Below, in pieces: positions 6,510 through 13,687 of a stretch of 28,356 nt of DNA. Source of the DNA: an uncultured Burkholderiales bacterium. GTDB lineage: Bacteria; Pseudomonadota; Gammaproteobacteria; Burkholderiales; Burkholderiaceae_C. A program made the position numbers and the translations under genes. Location: assembly GCA_937927685.1 (NCBI GenBank), contig CALBSC010000087.1:1-28356 (forward strand). Reading direction: 5' to 3'. The notes beneath the pieces were generated by a model. That model saw only the letters and a program-made list of their open reading frames with translations. It ran no database searches and was not told the origin of the DNA. Each line of letters starts with the position of its first letter. The stretch's first letter is position 1.

Positions 6510-6626
6510 GCTCTGACGCACTGACGCTTACCGACACGAGTTTCCATATTCCTTGTATTACGCGTACGCGTGTATACGGATAATAGAAAAATTGCGTCGA
6601 GCTGCGTCATGCGTCAGTTTTGCGTC
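6510..6626. repeat. TGCGTC repeat array with flanking palindrome; candidate phage origin
   Basis: The 160-bp gap between the primase-helicase stop and the resolvase start holds four direct copies of TGCGTC at 6593-6598, 6603-6608, 6610-6615 and 6621-6626, with related inverted elements TGACGCA/TGACGCT around 6514-6528. Between them are a 12-bp self-complementary ACGCGTACGCGT (6560-6571) and an A/T-rich block (about 6576-6592). Iterons next to an AT-rich stretch beside a P4-type primase-helicase gene resemble replication origins of phages and plasmids. The array could instead bind a repressor. Confidence 0.5.
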
Positions 6627-6659
6627 TGAAAGTTAGTTCTTTAGGGTTTGTTTCAGGTC

Positions 6660-8996
6660 TCAGTCGACCTCGTGCGGCGTGAAGCGAACAGGGTCGCCCT
6701 GCTTCAAACCGATGCCTTGGAAGCCGCGTACACCGCTTGAATTGCGCCATCGCTCCACTCCTTTGGCGATCAGCAGGTCAGAAAACCGGCGCTGCGATCC
6801 CTGGTACTCACCGTTTTTGTCGGCCCATTGCTTCCAATCGTTGTAGAGCTCGAAGGTGAGTGACTTGGCGTTGCTCACGAGCACGCAGCGCTCATCAAGC
6901 CAACGTCCCAGGATGTCCTCGGACTCGAAGTACTCCTGGGTGGCGGAGGTCACGGATGGCGGCTGGCGCAGGCCCTCGCGCTGCCAGGCGAGGCACCCCT
7001 CAATAGCCCAGGCCAGGATACCGTCGCGCTCCTTGAGGAGCTTGGTCGAGAGCTGCGGGTCACGCTTGTCCGCGGGAATGGTGAGCGTGAAGGGAATGAG
7101 GTGCATGCGCCGCTTGATCGCTTCATCGATGTTGCGAATCGCCGGCTTGTGATTGCCCGAGATCAGGATCTTGTACTGCGGGATGTAGGTGAAGAAGTCC
7201 TGGCGCATGAAGCGCGCCGAGATGCGGTCTCCGCCCGTGATCTCCTTGATCTTGGCCTCATTCCAGCGTCTGCCCTGCTCGGTCTCGGTTGCGGTCACGA
7301 GGCGCGCCCCCATGAGTCCTGCCAGGTCAGTCGGGTGGCGGTCGTTGCGAGATTCCATGAAAGTTTCCATGGGCGCGTTGGCCGCGTAGTCCCCCATGAT
7401 CGAAAACAGGGTGTTCACGAACACGGACTTGCCGTTTCCCCCGGTACCGTACAGGAAGAGAAGCGCGTGCTCAGAGGTCAGCCCCGTAAGGCAATAGCCC
7501 GCCATGCGCTGCAGATAGGCCTCGAGCTCCTTGTCGCCACCGGTGATCTGCTCGAGAAACGCGCGCCACTGTGGACACTCGCCCTTGGGGCTGGCCGTGG
7601 TGATCTTGGTCATGCGATCAATCCGCTGGTGCGGACGAAGCGTTCCGGTTTTAAGCTCAACCACTCCCTCCGGGGTGTTGAGCAGCCAAGGATCGGCGTC
7701 CCACTCCTCGATGCTGGCGGCGTGCTTGGGGTCTGAGCGGATGATGCGCTCCACGGACGAGATGGACGAGGAGCTGGCCAGGCGGGCCTTGAGCTTCGGG
7801 GTATCAGCCTTGCGGGAGGCCGCTCTGCAGATGCCGCGGGCGAGGTGGTTCACATAAAGCTTTTTGTCCTCGGTCCAGCGCTTGCCGTTCCACCAGAACC
7901 ATTTGCCCAATTGGGCGCAGTAGCGCAAGTCGATGCCATACCGGTTGGTGAACGCCATTGCCAAGCCATCCTCTGTGCTCCAGTTCACCCCGTCGACCAG
8001 GTCAATGGCCGAGGTGTCCACCTCAGACGGATCGGGCTCGCGGGTGATGGGCAGTCGATGCCCGGTTCGGATGAACCCCTCGACATCAAAGGCGAGCTGG
8101 GTCTCGTCCATCTCCAGGATTTCAGCCAACGCGTCAGCCGCATCCCAGCCCTTGGGCTTATGGTCTGGCGTGATCAGGATGTCGCAGCTCAAGGCACCGG
8201 CTTCGAGGGCGGCCCTGGCCGCCGTCTCGGCATAGTTCCAACCCGGCTCGTCCTTGTCGGGCCAGATCAGAACGGTCTTGCCTTCAAGCGGACGCCAATC
8301 GGTCTTGTCCACCGGCGCATTGGCGCCTTGCATGGCCGTGGTGGCACAGTAGCCCGCTTCGATGAGGGCCTGGGCGCACTTCTCCCCCTCCACCAGGATG
8401 ACCACTTCCGAGACCAGCATGCCGGGCTGGTTGTACAGCGGTCGCGGGGTGGGTGGCGCCATGCGGCGCTTTTTGACATCCCAGGGACGGAATTCCTTTC
8501 GGCCAAGCTCGGGCTCGTAGCGCGAGACCACGGCGATCAGCTTGCCCGCGGCATCCAGGTAATCCCACTTGGCGGTCGGTGCTCCCAGCTCATCCACGGT
8601 AGCGGCGGCCTTCTTCGGTTTTCCCTTGCGCGGCTCAGGCCTGGGAAGCCCGAGCATGTCATGCGCGACCTCCAGCACCCGGGCGAACTCGGTCTTGATA
8701 TCGAAGTTGCGATTGCCGGCAATCAGGTGAAAGAGGTCCCCTCCTGTGCCCTCTGCGCGGTCGGTCCACAACCCCGCTTTGGGGCCGGTAAGCACCACCT
8801 CGAGACTGTCGCCTGCTGCACCATAGATGTTGCCGATGTAAAAGCAGTTGCGCCTTATAACGCCTGCGGGAAGCAGGTGCTGCAAAACCCCTTCGATGTT
8901 GTCGATGAGCGCTGCGCGAACCTGGTCGCGTTCGTGTTGCGTCTGACCCTGCGTTTGATGTGTCGGTGGATCATCCACCTCGTTGTAATCAAGCAC
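6660..8996 (-). CDS. Phage/P4-type primase-helicase
   Basis: A 778-residue replication protein. The N-terminal half carries a TOPRIM-like core: VVILVEGEKCAQAL (residues 198-210) and LIWPDKDEPGWNYA (243-256), preceded by a region (about 140-190) typical of phage primases without a CHC2 zinc finger. The C-terminal half is a superfamily 3 helicase of the D5/P4 type: D5_N-like LNTPEGVVELKTG (about 439-451), Walker A GTGGNGKS (517-524), ARLVTATETEQG (Walker B region), ISGNHKPAI (sensor/motif C) and IKRRMHLIPF. It is expected to prime and unwind at a phage origin. The start is GTG 8996 with GGGAG at good spacing, overlapping the previous gene's stop. Confidence 0.93.
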   Translation of the reverse strand: MLDYNEVDDPPTHQTQGQTQHERDQVRAALIDNIEGVLQHLLPAGVIRRNCFYIGNIYGAAGDSLEVVLTGPKAGLWTDRAEGTGGDLFHLIAGNRNFDIKTEFARVLEVAHDMLGLPRPEPRKGKPKKAAATVDELGAPTAKWDYLDAAGKLIAVVSRYEPELGRKEFRPWDVKKRRMAPPTPRPLYNQPGMLVSEVVILVEGEKCAQALIEAGYCATTAMQGANAPVDKTDWRPLEGKTVLIWPDKDEPGWNYAETAARAALEAGALSCDILITPDHKPKGWDAADALAEILEMDETQLAFDVEGFIRTGHRLPITREPDPSEVDTSAIDLVDGVNWSTEDGLAMAFTNRYGIDLRYCAQLGKWFWWNGKRWTEDKKLYVNHLARGICRAASRKADTPKLKARLASSSSISSVERIIRSDPKHAASIEEWDADPWLLNTPEGVVELKTGTLRPHQRIDRMTKITTASPKGECPQWRAFLEQITGGDKELEAYLQRMAGYCLTGLTSEHALLFLYGTGGNGKSVFVNTLFSIMGDYAANAPMETFMESRNDRHPTDLAGLMGARLVTATETEQGRRWNEAKIKEITGGDRISARFMRQDFFTYIPQYKILISGNHKPAIRNIDEAIKRRMHLIPFTLTIPADKRDPQLSTKLLKERDGILAWAIEGCLAWQREGLRQPPSVTSATQEYFESEDILGRWLDERCVLVSNAKSLTFELYNDWKQWADKNGEYQGSQRRFSDLLIAKGVERWRNSSGVRGFQGIGLKQGDPVRFTPHEVD

Positions 8997-9333
8997 CTTT
9001 CACTCCCTTCTTTTTTGATTTGGCTGGTGGACGATTGGGGCGCTCAGGGGTCATGTAGCCGGTCTTGATGGCCACGTGACGGATGAAGCCCGCATCCAGC
9101 CCCACCGCCCCGGCCCACAATTCGAGTCGCTCGTCGTTCATGAAGTTCCAGGCTCGGCACTTGAAGACGTGACCGGCCCGGTAGCAGTCATCGATGGCCT
9201 GGCAGATCACCGCCACCACGAGCTTGGCCTCGGGGATTTGCGGGTCCGCCTGCTTGGACAACATGGCATAGATGGAATGCACACGAACAAGCGGCTTGAC
9301 CTTGGGATGCAGCGTTCTGGGGGCTATGTTCAT
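8989..9333 (-). CDS. Small phage protein of unknown function, early operon
   Basis: A 114-residue protein starting MNIAPRTLHPKVKPLVRVHSIYAML and ending with a Lys-rich tail (PPAKSKKKGVKGA). The ATG at 9333 has a strong GGGGAGG ribosome site and overlaps the nuclease gene by 4 bp; downstream it overlaps the primase gene. The middle (PEAKLVVAVICQAIDDCYRAGHVFKCRAWNFMND) looks helical. I know of no function; its place between the nuclease and primase suggests a replication accessory or loader-like protein, which is inference from position only. Confidence 0.75.
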   Translation of the reverse strand: MNIAPRTLHPKVKPLVRVHSIYAMLSKQADPQIPEAKLVVAVICQAIDDCYRAGHVFKCRAWNFMNDERLELWAGAVGLDAGFIRHVAIKTGYMTPERPNRPPAKSKKKGVKGA

Positions 9334-10067
9334 CGCGCCTCCCCCCAGCAGCGGTCTGCCCAGGAGCAAAACCGGCACTCGAAGTGCGTCTGGTCATTGA
9401 ACGCTCGTGGCAGCAACTCGCCCACCTCGGTGGCTTTGAGGATCCGAGCCGCCTTGTCAGACATGCGCTGCGCAAGCGACGCATCAAAGGGCACCAGCTC
9501 CGAGTAGATCTCCATGGTGTCGGCGTTGACCGCGGTGAAGAGCGCTGGGTTTTCATGCAGCTGCAGATAGCTTTGGTAGATAGCCACCTGGGCGGCATAA
9601 ATCGGCTTGGACACATCGAGCTTGTTCTTTACCAGGTCCTTCCAGGACTTCGAGCTCAGGCACTTGTTCTCCCACAGGGCGGGATAGGCAAAGCCCTCGG
9701 GGCCTGCAAGCAGGATGCCGTCGATGTGACCGCGAAGTCGCCCCTGAGCCACCGAAAACCCGAACTGATGTCCATCGCTCTTGTGGGTCTTGAGGTCAAA
9801 CCCTGCCATGCGCAGCCAGCCGATCACCATGTCCTCGGTCTGATGCCCGCGCTCGAATACGCGCAGGATCCTCCCCGAAAACTCCTTGCCCTGGTCAACC
9901 GGCGCCTTGACAAACTCGTACTGAAGTTGCCGCTCGCAAGCCACGCCCAGGCGAGAGCCTCCGAGGTAGGTTCTGGGCGTGGACTCAGCATTGCGTTGCT
10001 GCATGGCGTGATCAATCAGCCATTCGATCTGACCGCTCACGCTTGCGGTGGAATTGAAATCCATCAT
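9330..10067 (-). CDS. Cas4/AddB-like PD-(D/E)XK nuclease with predicted Fe-S cluster
   Basis: A 245-residue nuclease. Catalytic motif: LRGHIDGILL (Asp116) and LWENKCLS (Glu133, Lys135). One cysteine near the N-terminus (C44, in VACERQLQYEF) and three at the C-terminus (C231, C234, C240, in FECRFCSWADRCW) have the arrangement that holds a [4Fe-4S] cluster in Cas4 and AddB-type nucleases. In phages such proteins act in recombination or end processing, often next to Sak-type annealases or RecA-like ATPases, as here. GGGAGGT precedes the start at 10067, which overlaps the upstream stop by ATGA. No CRISPR genes are nearby, so a CRISPR role is unlikely. Confidence 0.9.
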   Translation of the reverse strand: MMDFNSTASVSGQIEWLIDHAMQQRNAESTPRTYLGGSRLGVACERQLQYEFVKAPVDQGKEFSGRILRVFERGHQTEDMVIGWLRMAGFDLKTHKSDGHQFGFSVAQGRLRGHIDGILLAGPEGFAYPALWENKCLSSKSWKDLVKNKLDVSKPIYAAQVAIYQSYLQLHENPALFTAVNADTMEIYSELVPFDASLAQRMSDKAARILKATEVGELLPRAFNDQTHFECRFCSWADRCWGEAR

Positions 10068-10567
10068 GGCATTACCTCCCAGGGAAGGTCATCCTTCATG
10101 TCCGCAAATGGATTGGGAACGGCAGGTTTCACCGCGGCGTCCCGGATGGGGTCGTTCACGGGCCTTTCTGTCATCCGCACAGGCGGGTACTTGGACGCTT
10201 CATGCGCCTGCGTCATGGCTTCAACGTAGCCCGTGACGATGGCGTCGATGATGCGAAGCGCCTCCCCTTCCGAATAGCTCCCAAGCGGCTTGTCAAAGCC
10301 AATATCGGAGGCTGCTTCGCCAAAGAATTTCAAGCACTTGCGCATGCTCGCCAGTTCGAGTTCGGTGGCATCAACCATGGACTCCTCCTGCGGCTTGTTG
10401 TCGTCCATCGCGCGCGACCAGCTTCCATACATGAGATGGAAGGCCTTGGCGCAGCGATCGGAGCAGAACACCCAGTCGATCGGGTAACGGGCGGGTGTGC
10501 CCACCCGCTGCCGGACGTCTGTGTGCAAGAAGCCCTTGGCCTCTCTTGAGCAGACCCAACATTTCAT
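10064..10567 (-). CDS. DUF6511-like phage protein
   Basis: A 167-residue protein with a zinc-binding-looking N-terminus, MKCWVCSREAKGFLHTD (C3, C6) and DWVFCSDRCAKAFHLMY (a second Cys pair), followed by a helical region EELASMRKCLKFFGEAASDIGFDK-like, with SYSEGEALRIIDAIVTGYVEAM, and a proline-rich tail ending DDLPWEVMP. As I recall, DUF6511 proteins begin with this CWVC motif. GAGGAG precedes the ATG at 10567; the longer frame to 10696 overlaps the SSB-like gene and is rejected. The DLPW tail resembles acidic C-terminal tips of SSB-type proteins, but that is a weak likeness. Function unknown. Confidence 0.75.
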   Translation of the reverse strand: MKCWVCSREAKGFLHTDVRQRVGTPARYPIDWVFCSDRCAKAFHLMYGSWSRAMDDNKPQEESMVDATELELASMRKCLKFFGEAASDIGFDKPLGSYSEGEALRIIDAIVTGYVEAMTQAHEASKYPPVRMTERPVNDPIRDAAVKPAVPNPFADMKDDLPWEVMP

Positions 10568-10580
10568 GTCTCCTCGCCCG

Positions 10581-11246
10581 TTACTGCGCCCAGCTGGGCT
10601 TGCCAGCCACCGGTGCTGATGCACGCGGTTGAGGAGCATGTGCCGTGCCTGCATAAGCAGGTGTCTGGGCCATGGCCGGAGCGCCAGAAGTGCCACCTCC
10701 AGGCGTGGCTTTGCTTGGCACGCCCATCATGGTTGCGTAGTCCTTGTGGTCTGGCTCGACGGCCACTCGAACGATGTTGCGATCGTCGCCTCGACCATCC
10801 TTTTCCACGTCCACACGGGCCAGGAATTCCACGCCATCCAGATCAACGAAGCCCGAAATGCGACGCGCAGCTGCTGCCTGGGGGGAGTTGTCCTGCGGGT
10901 GCACGTTGCGGGCACTGTTGAGCACTCCTCGCACGAACCCCCGCCCCATCTGTCCCCAGGCCGGGCCCTTGGGCGAGTGCAGGCCGATGTTGGTCCACAT
11001 CTTTCGTTTGGCGTACTTGCCAGCGGTGACGATGAATTCCGCTGCCAGGTAGACCGCGCCTGTCTCATTGGACTGGGTGGCATAGCCATCGGTCCAACCA
11101 ATGTTGTAGTCGTCATAACCGCCCGGCTTGATCGACATGCGAACAGGGACGATGGTTCCCTTGGGGATCAGATCAAAGCCGCTTTGCTGGGACTGTGCAA
11201 CGTTGAAATCGCTCCAGCTGGAGGTTTGGGTGTTGGTGGTGTTCAT
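10581..11246 (-). CDS. Probable phage single-stranded-DNA-binding-like protein
   Basis: A 221-residue protein opening with a Ser/Gln-rich segment, then a beta-rich core (FDLIPKGTIVPVRMSIKPGG, AVYLAAEFIVTAGKYAKRKMWTNIGLHS, FVDLDGVEFLARVDVEKDGR, NIVRVAVEPDH) and a disordered Gly/Pro/Ala-rich tail. A beta core plus flexible tail next to a Sak4-like ATPase is the usual arrangement of phage SSB-type proteins (DUF669-like). The match is by layout, not by a recognised motif, so the function is inferred. It sits 9 bp downstream of the ATPase gene in the early operon. Confidence 0.6.
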   Translation of the reverse strand: MNTTNTQTSSWSDFNVAQSQQSGFDLIPKGTIVPVRMSIKPGGYDDYNIGWTDGYATQSNETGAVYLAAEFIVTAGKYAKRKMWTNIGLHSPKGPAWGQMGRGFVRGVLNSARNVHPQDNSPQAAAARRISGFVDLDGVEFLARVDVEKDGRGDDRNIVRVAVEPDHKDYATMMGVPSKATPGGGTSGAPAMAQTPAYAGTAHAPQPRASAPVAGKPSWAQ

Positions 11247-11255
11247 CTTGAATCC

Positions 11256-12101
11256 TTAAATTGCGGGTTGAATGTGCTGAGCTGCCTGTGCGGCGAATGC
11301 ATGGGCGTTGTGGTTGAGGCATTTCTCGATCAGGCGACCCAGATCTGGGGCTTCGAGTGGGTCAAGCCGTCCCGAGCGGTCTTTGCTGGGATAGCCATAG
11401 GCGTTGTCTGCGCGGGTCACGAAGGCCCGGTAGGTCCCACCGTTCTCGTCCTTGATGGGTGCGAGGGTGATGACCTCATCCAGGACGCCTGGGAGCTCCA
11501 TCGCGGTTTTGCTGCCTTCGAGCTGGAGCTGAAAGTTGCGCCGGCCAATTTCGTCGGTCTTCTCTTCCAGGATGGCCACGAAGATGACGTGCTTGTCCCG
11601 CACATGCTGCAGGTGAGTGAGCGCAGCGATCATTTCCTGACCCAGAAGGCCATAGGCACCGCGGCTGTCGGGTTTGCCGGTCTTTTCGCTGAAGGCCTGC
11701 GGCTGGGTCTTGCACCAGGCGAGGCACAGCCGGGAAAGAACGGTCAGACTGTCGACAAAGTAGTAGTCGTACTTCGCGAGCTGGGTGGGATCGCCGTATT
11801 TCTCGCAGACGTGGTCGAAGTGCGCCTGTGAAAACGTCTGGTCCTTGGTGGCCGTAGGCATGGGACCGGCCAGAAAGACGACCAAGTCACGGAACTCCTG
11901 CCAGGTGCGCGGCCTGACCGTGTCACCGGACCAGGCTTTGACTGACAGGTCACCGGCTTCCAGGTCAACAAAGAGCGTCGATTCCGGGGGCAAGGTGTGC
12001 AACTGGCTCGTCTTGCCAATGCCGGGGATACCGACCAGGCAGATCTTGGCGCTGTGCTTTTCGCGCAGACGCTCTTCAGCGGAGATGATGGGTAAAGACA
12101 T
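11256..12101 (-). CDS. Sak4-like RecA-fold ATPase (AAA_24 type)
   Basis: A 281-residue single-domain ATPase. Walker A is GIPGIGKT (residues 24-31) and Walker B lies in YDYYFVDSLTV (about 111-121); further blocks are LFVDLEAG, HVIFVAILEEKTDEIG, MELPGVLDEVITLAP and RAFVTRADNAYGYPSKDRSG. This layout is that of phage AAA_24/Sak4 proteins, RecA-like ATPases that help single-strand annealing together with an SSB partner. The ATG at 12101 is preferred to the GTG one codon earlier because GGAGGT is at ideal spacing; it shares one base with the upstream stop. The SSB-like gene follows directly. Confidence 0.87.
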   Translation of the reverse strand: MSLPIISAEERLREKHSAKICLVGIPGIGKTSQLHTLPPESTLFVDLEAGDLSVKAWSGDTVRPRTWQEFRDLVVFLAGPMPTATKDQTFSQAHFDHVCEKYGDPTQLAKYDYYFVDSLTVLSRLCLAWCKTQPQAFSEKTGKPDSRGAYGLLGQEMIAALTHLQHVRDKHVIFVAILEEKTDEIGRRNFQLQLEGSKTAMELPGVLDEVITLAPIKDENGGTYRAFVTRADNAYGYPSKDRSGRLDPLEAPDLGRLIEKCLNHNAHAFAAQAAQHIQPAI

Positions 12102-12586
12102 CACTGCACCTCCACGCCGTTGAGTTCGAGCTTGATGGCGGGCTTGCCGGGCTTCACCGTTCGCGCATCCATGAACTGCTCACGCATGTTGGTGGGCCAA
12201 GCAGTAAAGCGCTTCTCAGATACTGAAAACTCCACGTCGATGTAGTCAGACAGTGGCTCACCCGCAGCAACGATCCGTTCTGCGATGGATTTGAGAAGTT
12301 GCTGATTCCAAGAAACACGCTTGGGCAACTCATAGCTAACGGACAGGGGGCCATCAGTGAAGTGGACCGATCCAAAGTCGCGACCGCTCTCATGCAATGA
12401 CTGCCGCCCCTGGGTCCCGAACCGTTGCTCCAGGGCTGCATCGAGCTTTTGGCGGTTGTCCTTGGCCCACTTGAGCAGTACGTCGAGATTGGTATTGGCC
12501 TCGACCAATTGATCGGCCGACAGGTTGGCCAGCTGAGAGACGGTCATTTCGCCCAGCTCTTTCGGATAGATGGAAAGTTCGGTCAT
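12101..12586 (-). CDS. Phage early protein of unknown function with coiled-coil N-terminus
   Basis: A 161-residue protein (MTELSIYPKELGEMTVSQLANL). The N-terminal third is predicted helical and possibly coiled coil (SADQLVEANTNLDVLLKWAKDNRQKLDAALEQRF is a heptad-like stretch, about residues 24-55); the rest is mixed alpha/beta with SVSYELPKRVSWNQQLL and a C-terminal KPAIKLELNGVEV. It lies between the HTH gene and the Sak4-like gene, overlapping the latter, so it belongs to the replication/recombination operon. I do not recognise the family. Confidence 0.8.
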   Translation of the reverse strand: MTELSIYPKELGEMTVSQLANLSADQLVEANTNLDVLLKWAKDNRQKLDAALEQRFGTQGRQSLHESGRDFGSVHFTDGPLSVSYELPKRVSWNQQLLKSIAERIVAAGEPLSDYIDVEFSVSEKRFTAWPTNMREQFMDARTVKPGKPAIKLELNGVEVQ

Positions 12587-12589
12587 GGC

Positions 12590-12814
12590 TCAACCCTCCG
12601 CATTGGCGATACGTGAATGGGGGTTGGCGTAGAGGCATTCGTGCTCGTATGCCTCGACATCCTCGATCCGGTACATGACCTTGCCTCCGATCTTCAAATA
12701 GACCGGACCTACGCCGTCAGTGCGGTAGCGTTCGATGGTGTGTACGGACTTGTTCCAGCGGATTGCCAACTCCTGCTGGGTCAGGTGCCGTGACCTGGTG
12801 GTTTGTTCCTGCAT
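12590..12814 (-). CDS. Excisionase/AlpA-like small HTH DNA-binding protein
   Basis: A 74-residue protein with a MerR-type winged helix: SRHLTQQELAIRWNKSVHTIERYRTDGVGPVYLKIGGKVMYRIEDVEAYEHECLY. This is the form of helix-turn-helix domains annotated as excisionase or AlpA-like. AAGGAG lies six bases before the ATG at 12814; the longer frame to 12874 would run through the promoter region and is rejected. As the first gene of the early operon, with repeats and palindromes just upstream, it may control that operon or help the serine recombinase in excision. Which of the two cannot be decided here. Confidence 0.83.
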   Translation of the reverse strand: MQEQTTRSRHLTQQELAIRWNKSVHTIERYRTDGVGPVYLKIGGKVMYRIEDVEAYEHECLYANPHSRIANAEG

Positions 12815-12840
12815 ATGCAGCTCCTTCGATGGTTGATTTG

Positions 12841-12943
12841 CATCGATTGACAACGCTTGCGTAAGCACTGCCAACCGATGAATCGATGCTCTCGAAGGAG
12901 ACTGCTCTAACCGTTACTCAGATTACTCAAGGGGATTACTCAA
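12841..12943 (-). promoter_or_regulatory. Control region of the early operon: inverted repeat, promoter candidate and TTACTCA direct repeats
   Basis: An 8-bp inverted repeat CATCGATT (12841-12848) / AATCGATG (12881-12888) brackets a weak minus-strand promoter candidate: -35 TTGGCA (12869-12874), 17-bp spacer, -10 GTCAAT (12846-12851). Inside is a second palindrome GCTTGCGTAAGC (12855-12866). Further upstream are three copies of TTACTCA (12914-12920, 12923-12929, 12936-12942), two of them in an identical 10-mer GATTACTCAA. These are likely regulator-binding sites for the early operon. Confidence 0.45.
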
Positions 12944-12963
12944 ATGCAATTCACAGCACCCAA

Positions 12964-13000
12964 AATAAAAAATCCGGCAGATTTAAATCTGTACCGGATT
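12964..13000 (-). terminator. Rho-independent terminator after the LexA-like operon
   Basis: Read on the minus strand, AATCCGG (13000-12994) and CCGGATT (12977-12971) pair around an inner palindrome AGATTTAAATCT (12990-12979), followed by a T-rich run TTTTATT. It lies 22 bp after the stop of the hydrolase gene and separates that operon from the early operon. Confidence 0.8.
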
Positions 13001-13021
13001 TCTAGAAGTTGAATGAGGGGT

Positions 13022-13582
13022 TCAGAGCCAGTGGTCGAGTAAAGCGCCAACATAGGCTTTGGGAAGAGCGTGCCCTGCGTCAGGAACCACGGTCACATCC
13101 AACCCAAGAAGCTCGCCAAATGCCTTCACATTCACGGGATTACTTTGCCAGTCTTCCTGGCCCACAAAAATCTGGCAATTCAGGGGTCGTGGATACTCCC
13201 CTGCTTTGGCCAAGTCATGAAGCTTTTGAGCACGCGGCGGTATGAAGTTCATCCGTGTGTTCTCATTAGCAAATTCGCCAACGATCGGCGACAAAAGCAG
13301 TACCTTGCCAATGTAGGCTGGTAGTTGCGCCTGAGCATGCAGAAAGATGAACGCTCCAAATGAATTTGCAATGACCCGGGCATCCTCGTGCCAAAAGTGC
13401 TCCTGCAAATCCTCGGCAACGGTATCAATCTGGTCCTGAAAGGTGTAGTTGCGGAATTCGTCCACAAGCTCACGGCCGGCCAAGTCAAAGCCTCGCTCAA
13501 GAATGGCTTGGCCAAGTCCCGTGGCTAGGCGACCGCCCATTCCAGTCAAGTAGTAAACAGACTTAGTACTCAAGACATCCAA
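13022..13582 (-). CDS. Small alpha/beta serine hydrolase
   Basis: A 186-residue protein with a serine-hydrolase triad in order: Ser74 in IANSFGA (an NxSxG-like nucleophile elbow variant), Asp144 in VGQEDWQSNP, and His171 in PDAGHALP; LLLSPIVGEF lies between. The TTG at 13582 gives VYYLTGMGGRL, an oxyanion-type loop; a second TTG nine bases on is also possible. No signal peptide is seen, so it acts in the cytoplasm. It is the last gene of the LexA-like operon and precedes a terminator. The family (RBBP9/YdeN-like small hydrolases) has no settled phage role; it may be a passenger gene or an effector of the unit. Confidence 0.75.
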   Translation of the reverse strand: MDVLSTKSVYYLTGMGGRLATGLGQAILERGFDLAGRELVDEFRNYTFQDQIDTVAEDLQEHFWHEDARVIANSFGAFIFLHAQAQLPAYIGKVLLLSPIVGEFANENTRMNFIPPRAQKLHDLAKAGEYPRPLNCQIFVGQEDWQSNPVNVKAFGELLGLDVTVVPDAGHALPKAYVGALLDHWL

Positions 13583-13687
13583 TCCAGATTAGGCTGCAGA
13601 CAGCCTCAGTCACTTCGACCGTTCTTCTCGTGTTGATCAATTTGTGATTCAATGTATCGCCAGCATCACGAGTGGTCAAAGGTGCTT

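Noticed and set aside
7845..9068. 407-aa plus-strand ORF opposite the primase-helicase
   Set aside because: Antisense shadow in a GC-rich gene; low-complexity Gly/Val/His-rich sequence, no motif.
10629..11831. 400-aa plus-strand ORF opposite the SSB-like and Sak4-like genes
   Set aside because: Antisense shadow; spans two real genes with good ribosome sites on the other strand.
12914..12942. TTACTCA repeats as a CRISPR array
   Set aside because: Repeats are seven to ten bases with two- to six-base gaps, far too short for a CRISPR array, and there are no cas operon genes; the Cas4-like protein belongs to the phage recombination set.
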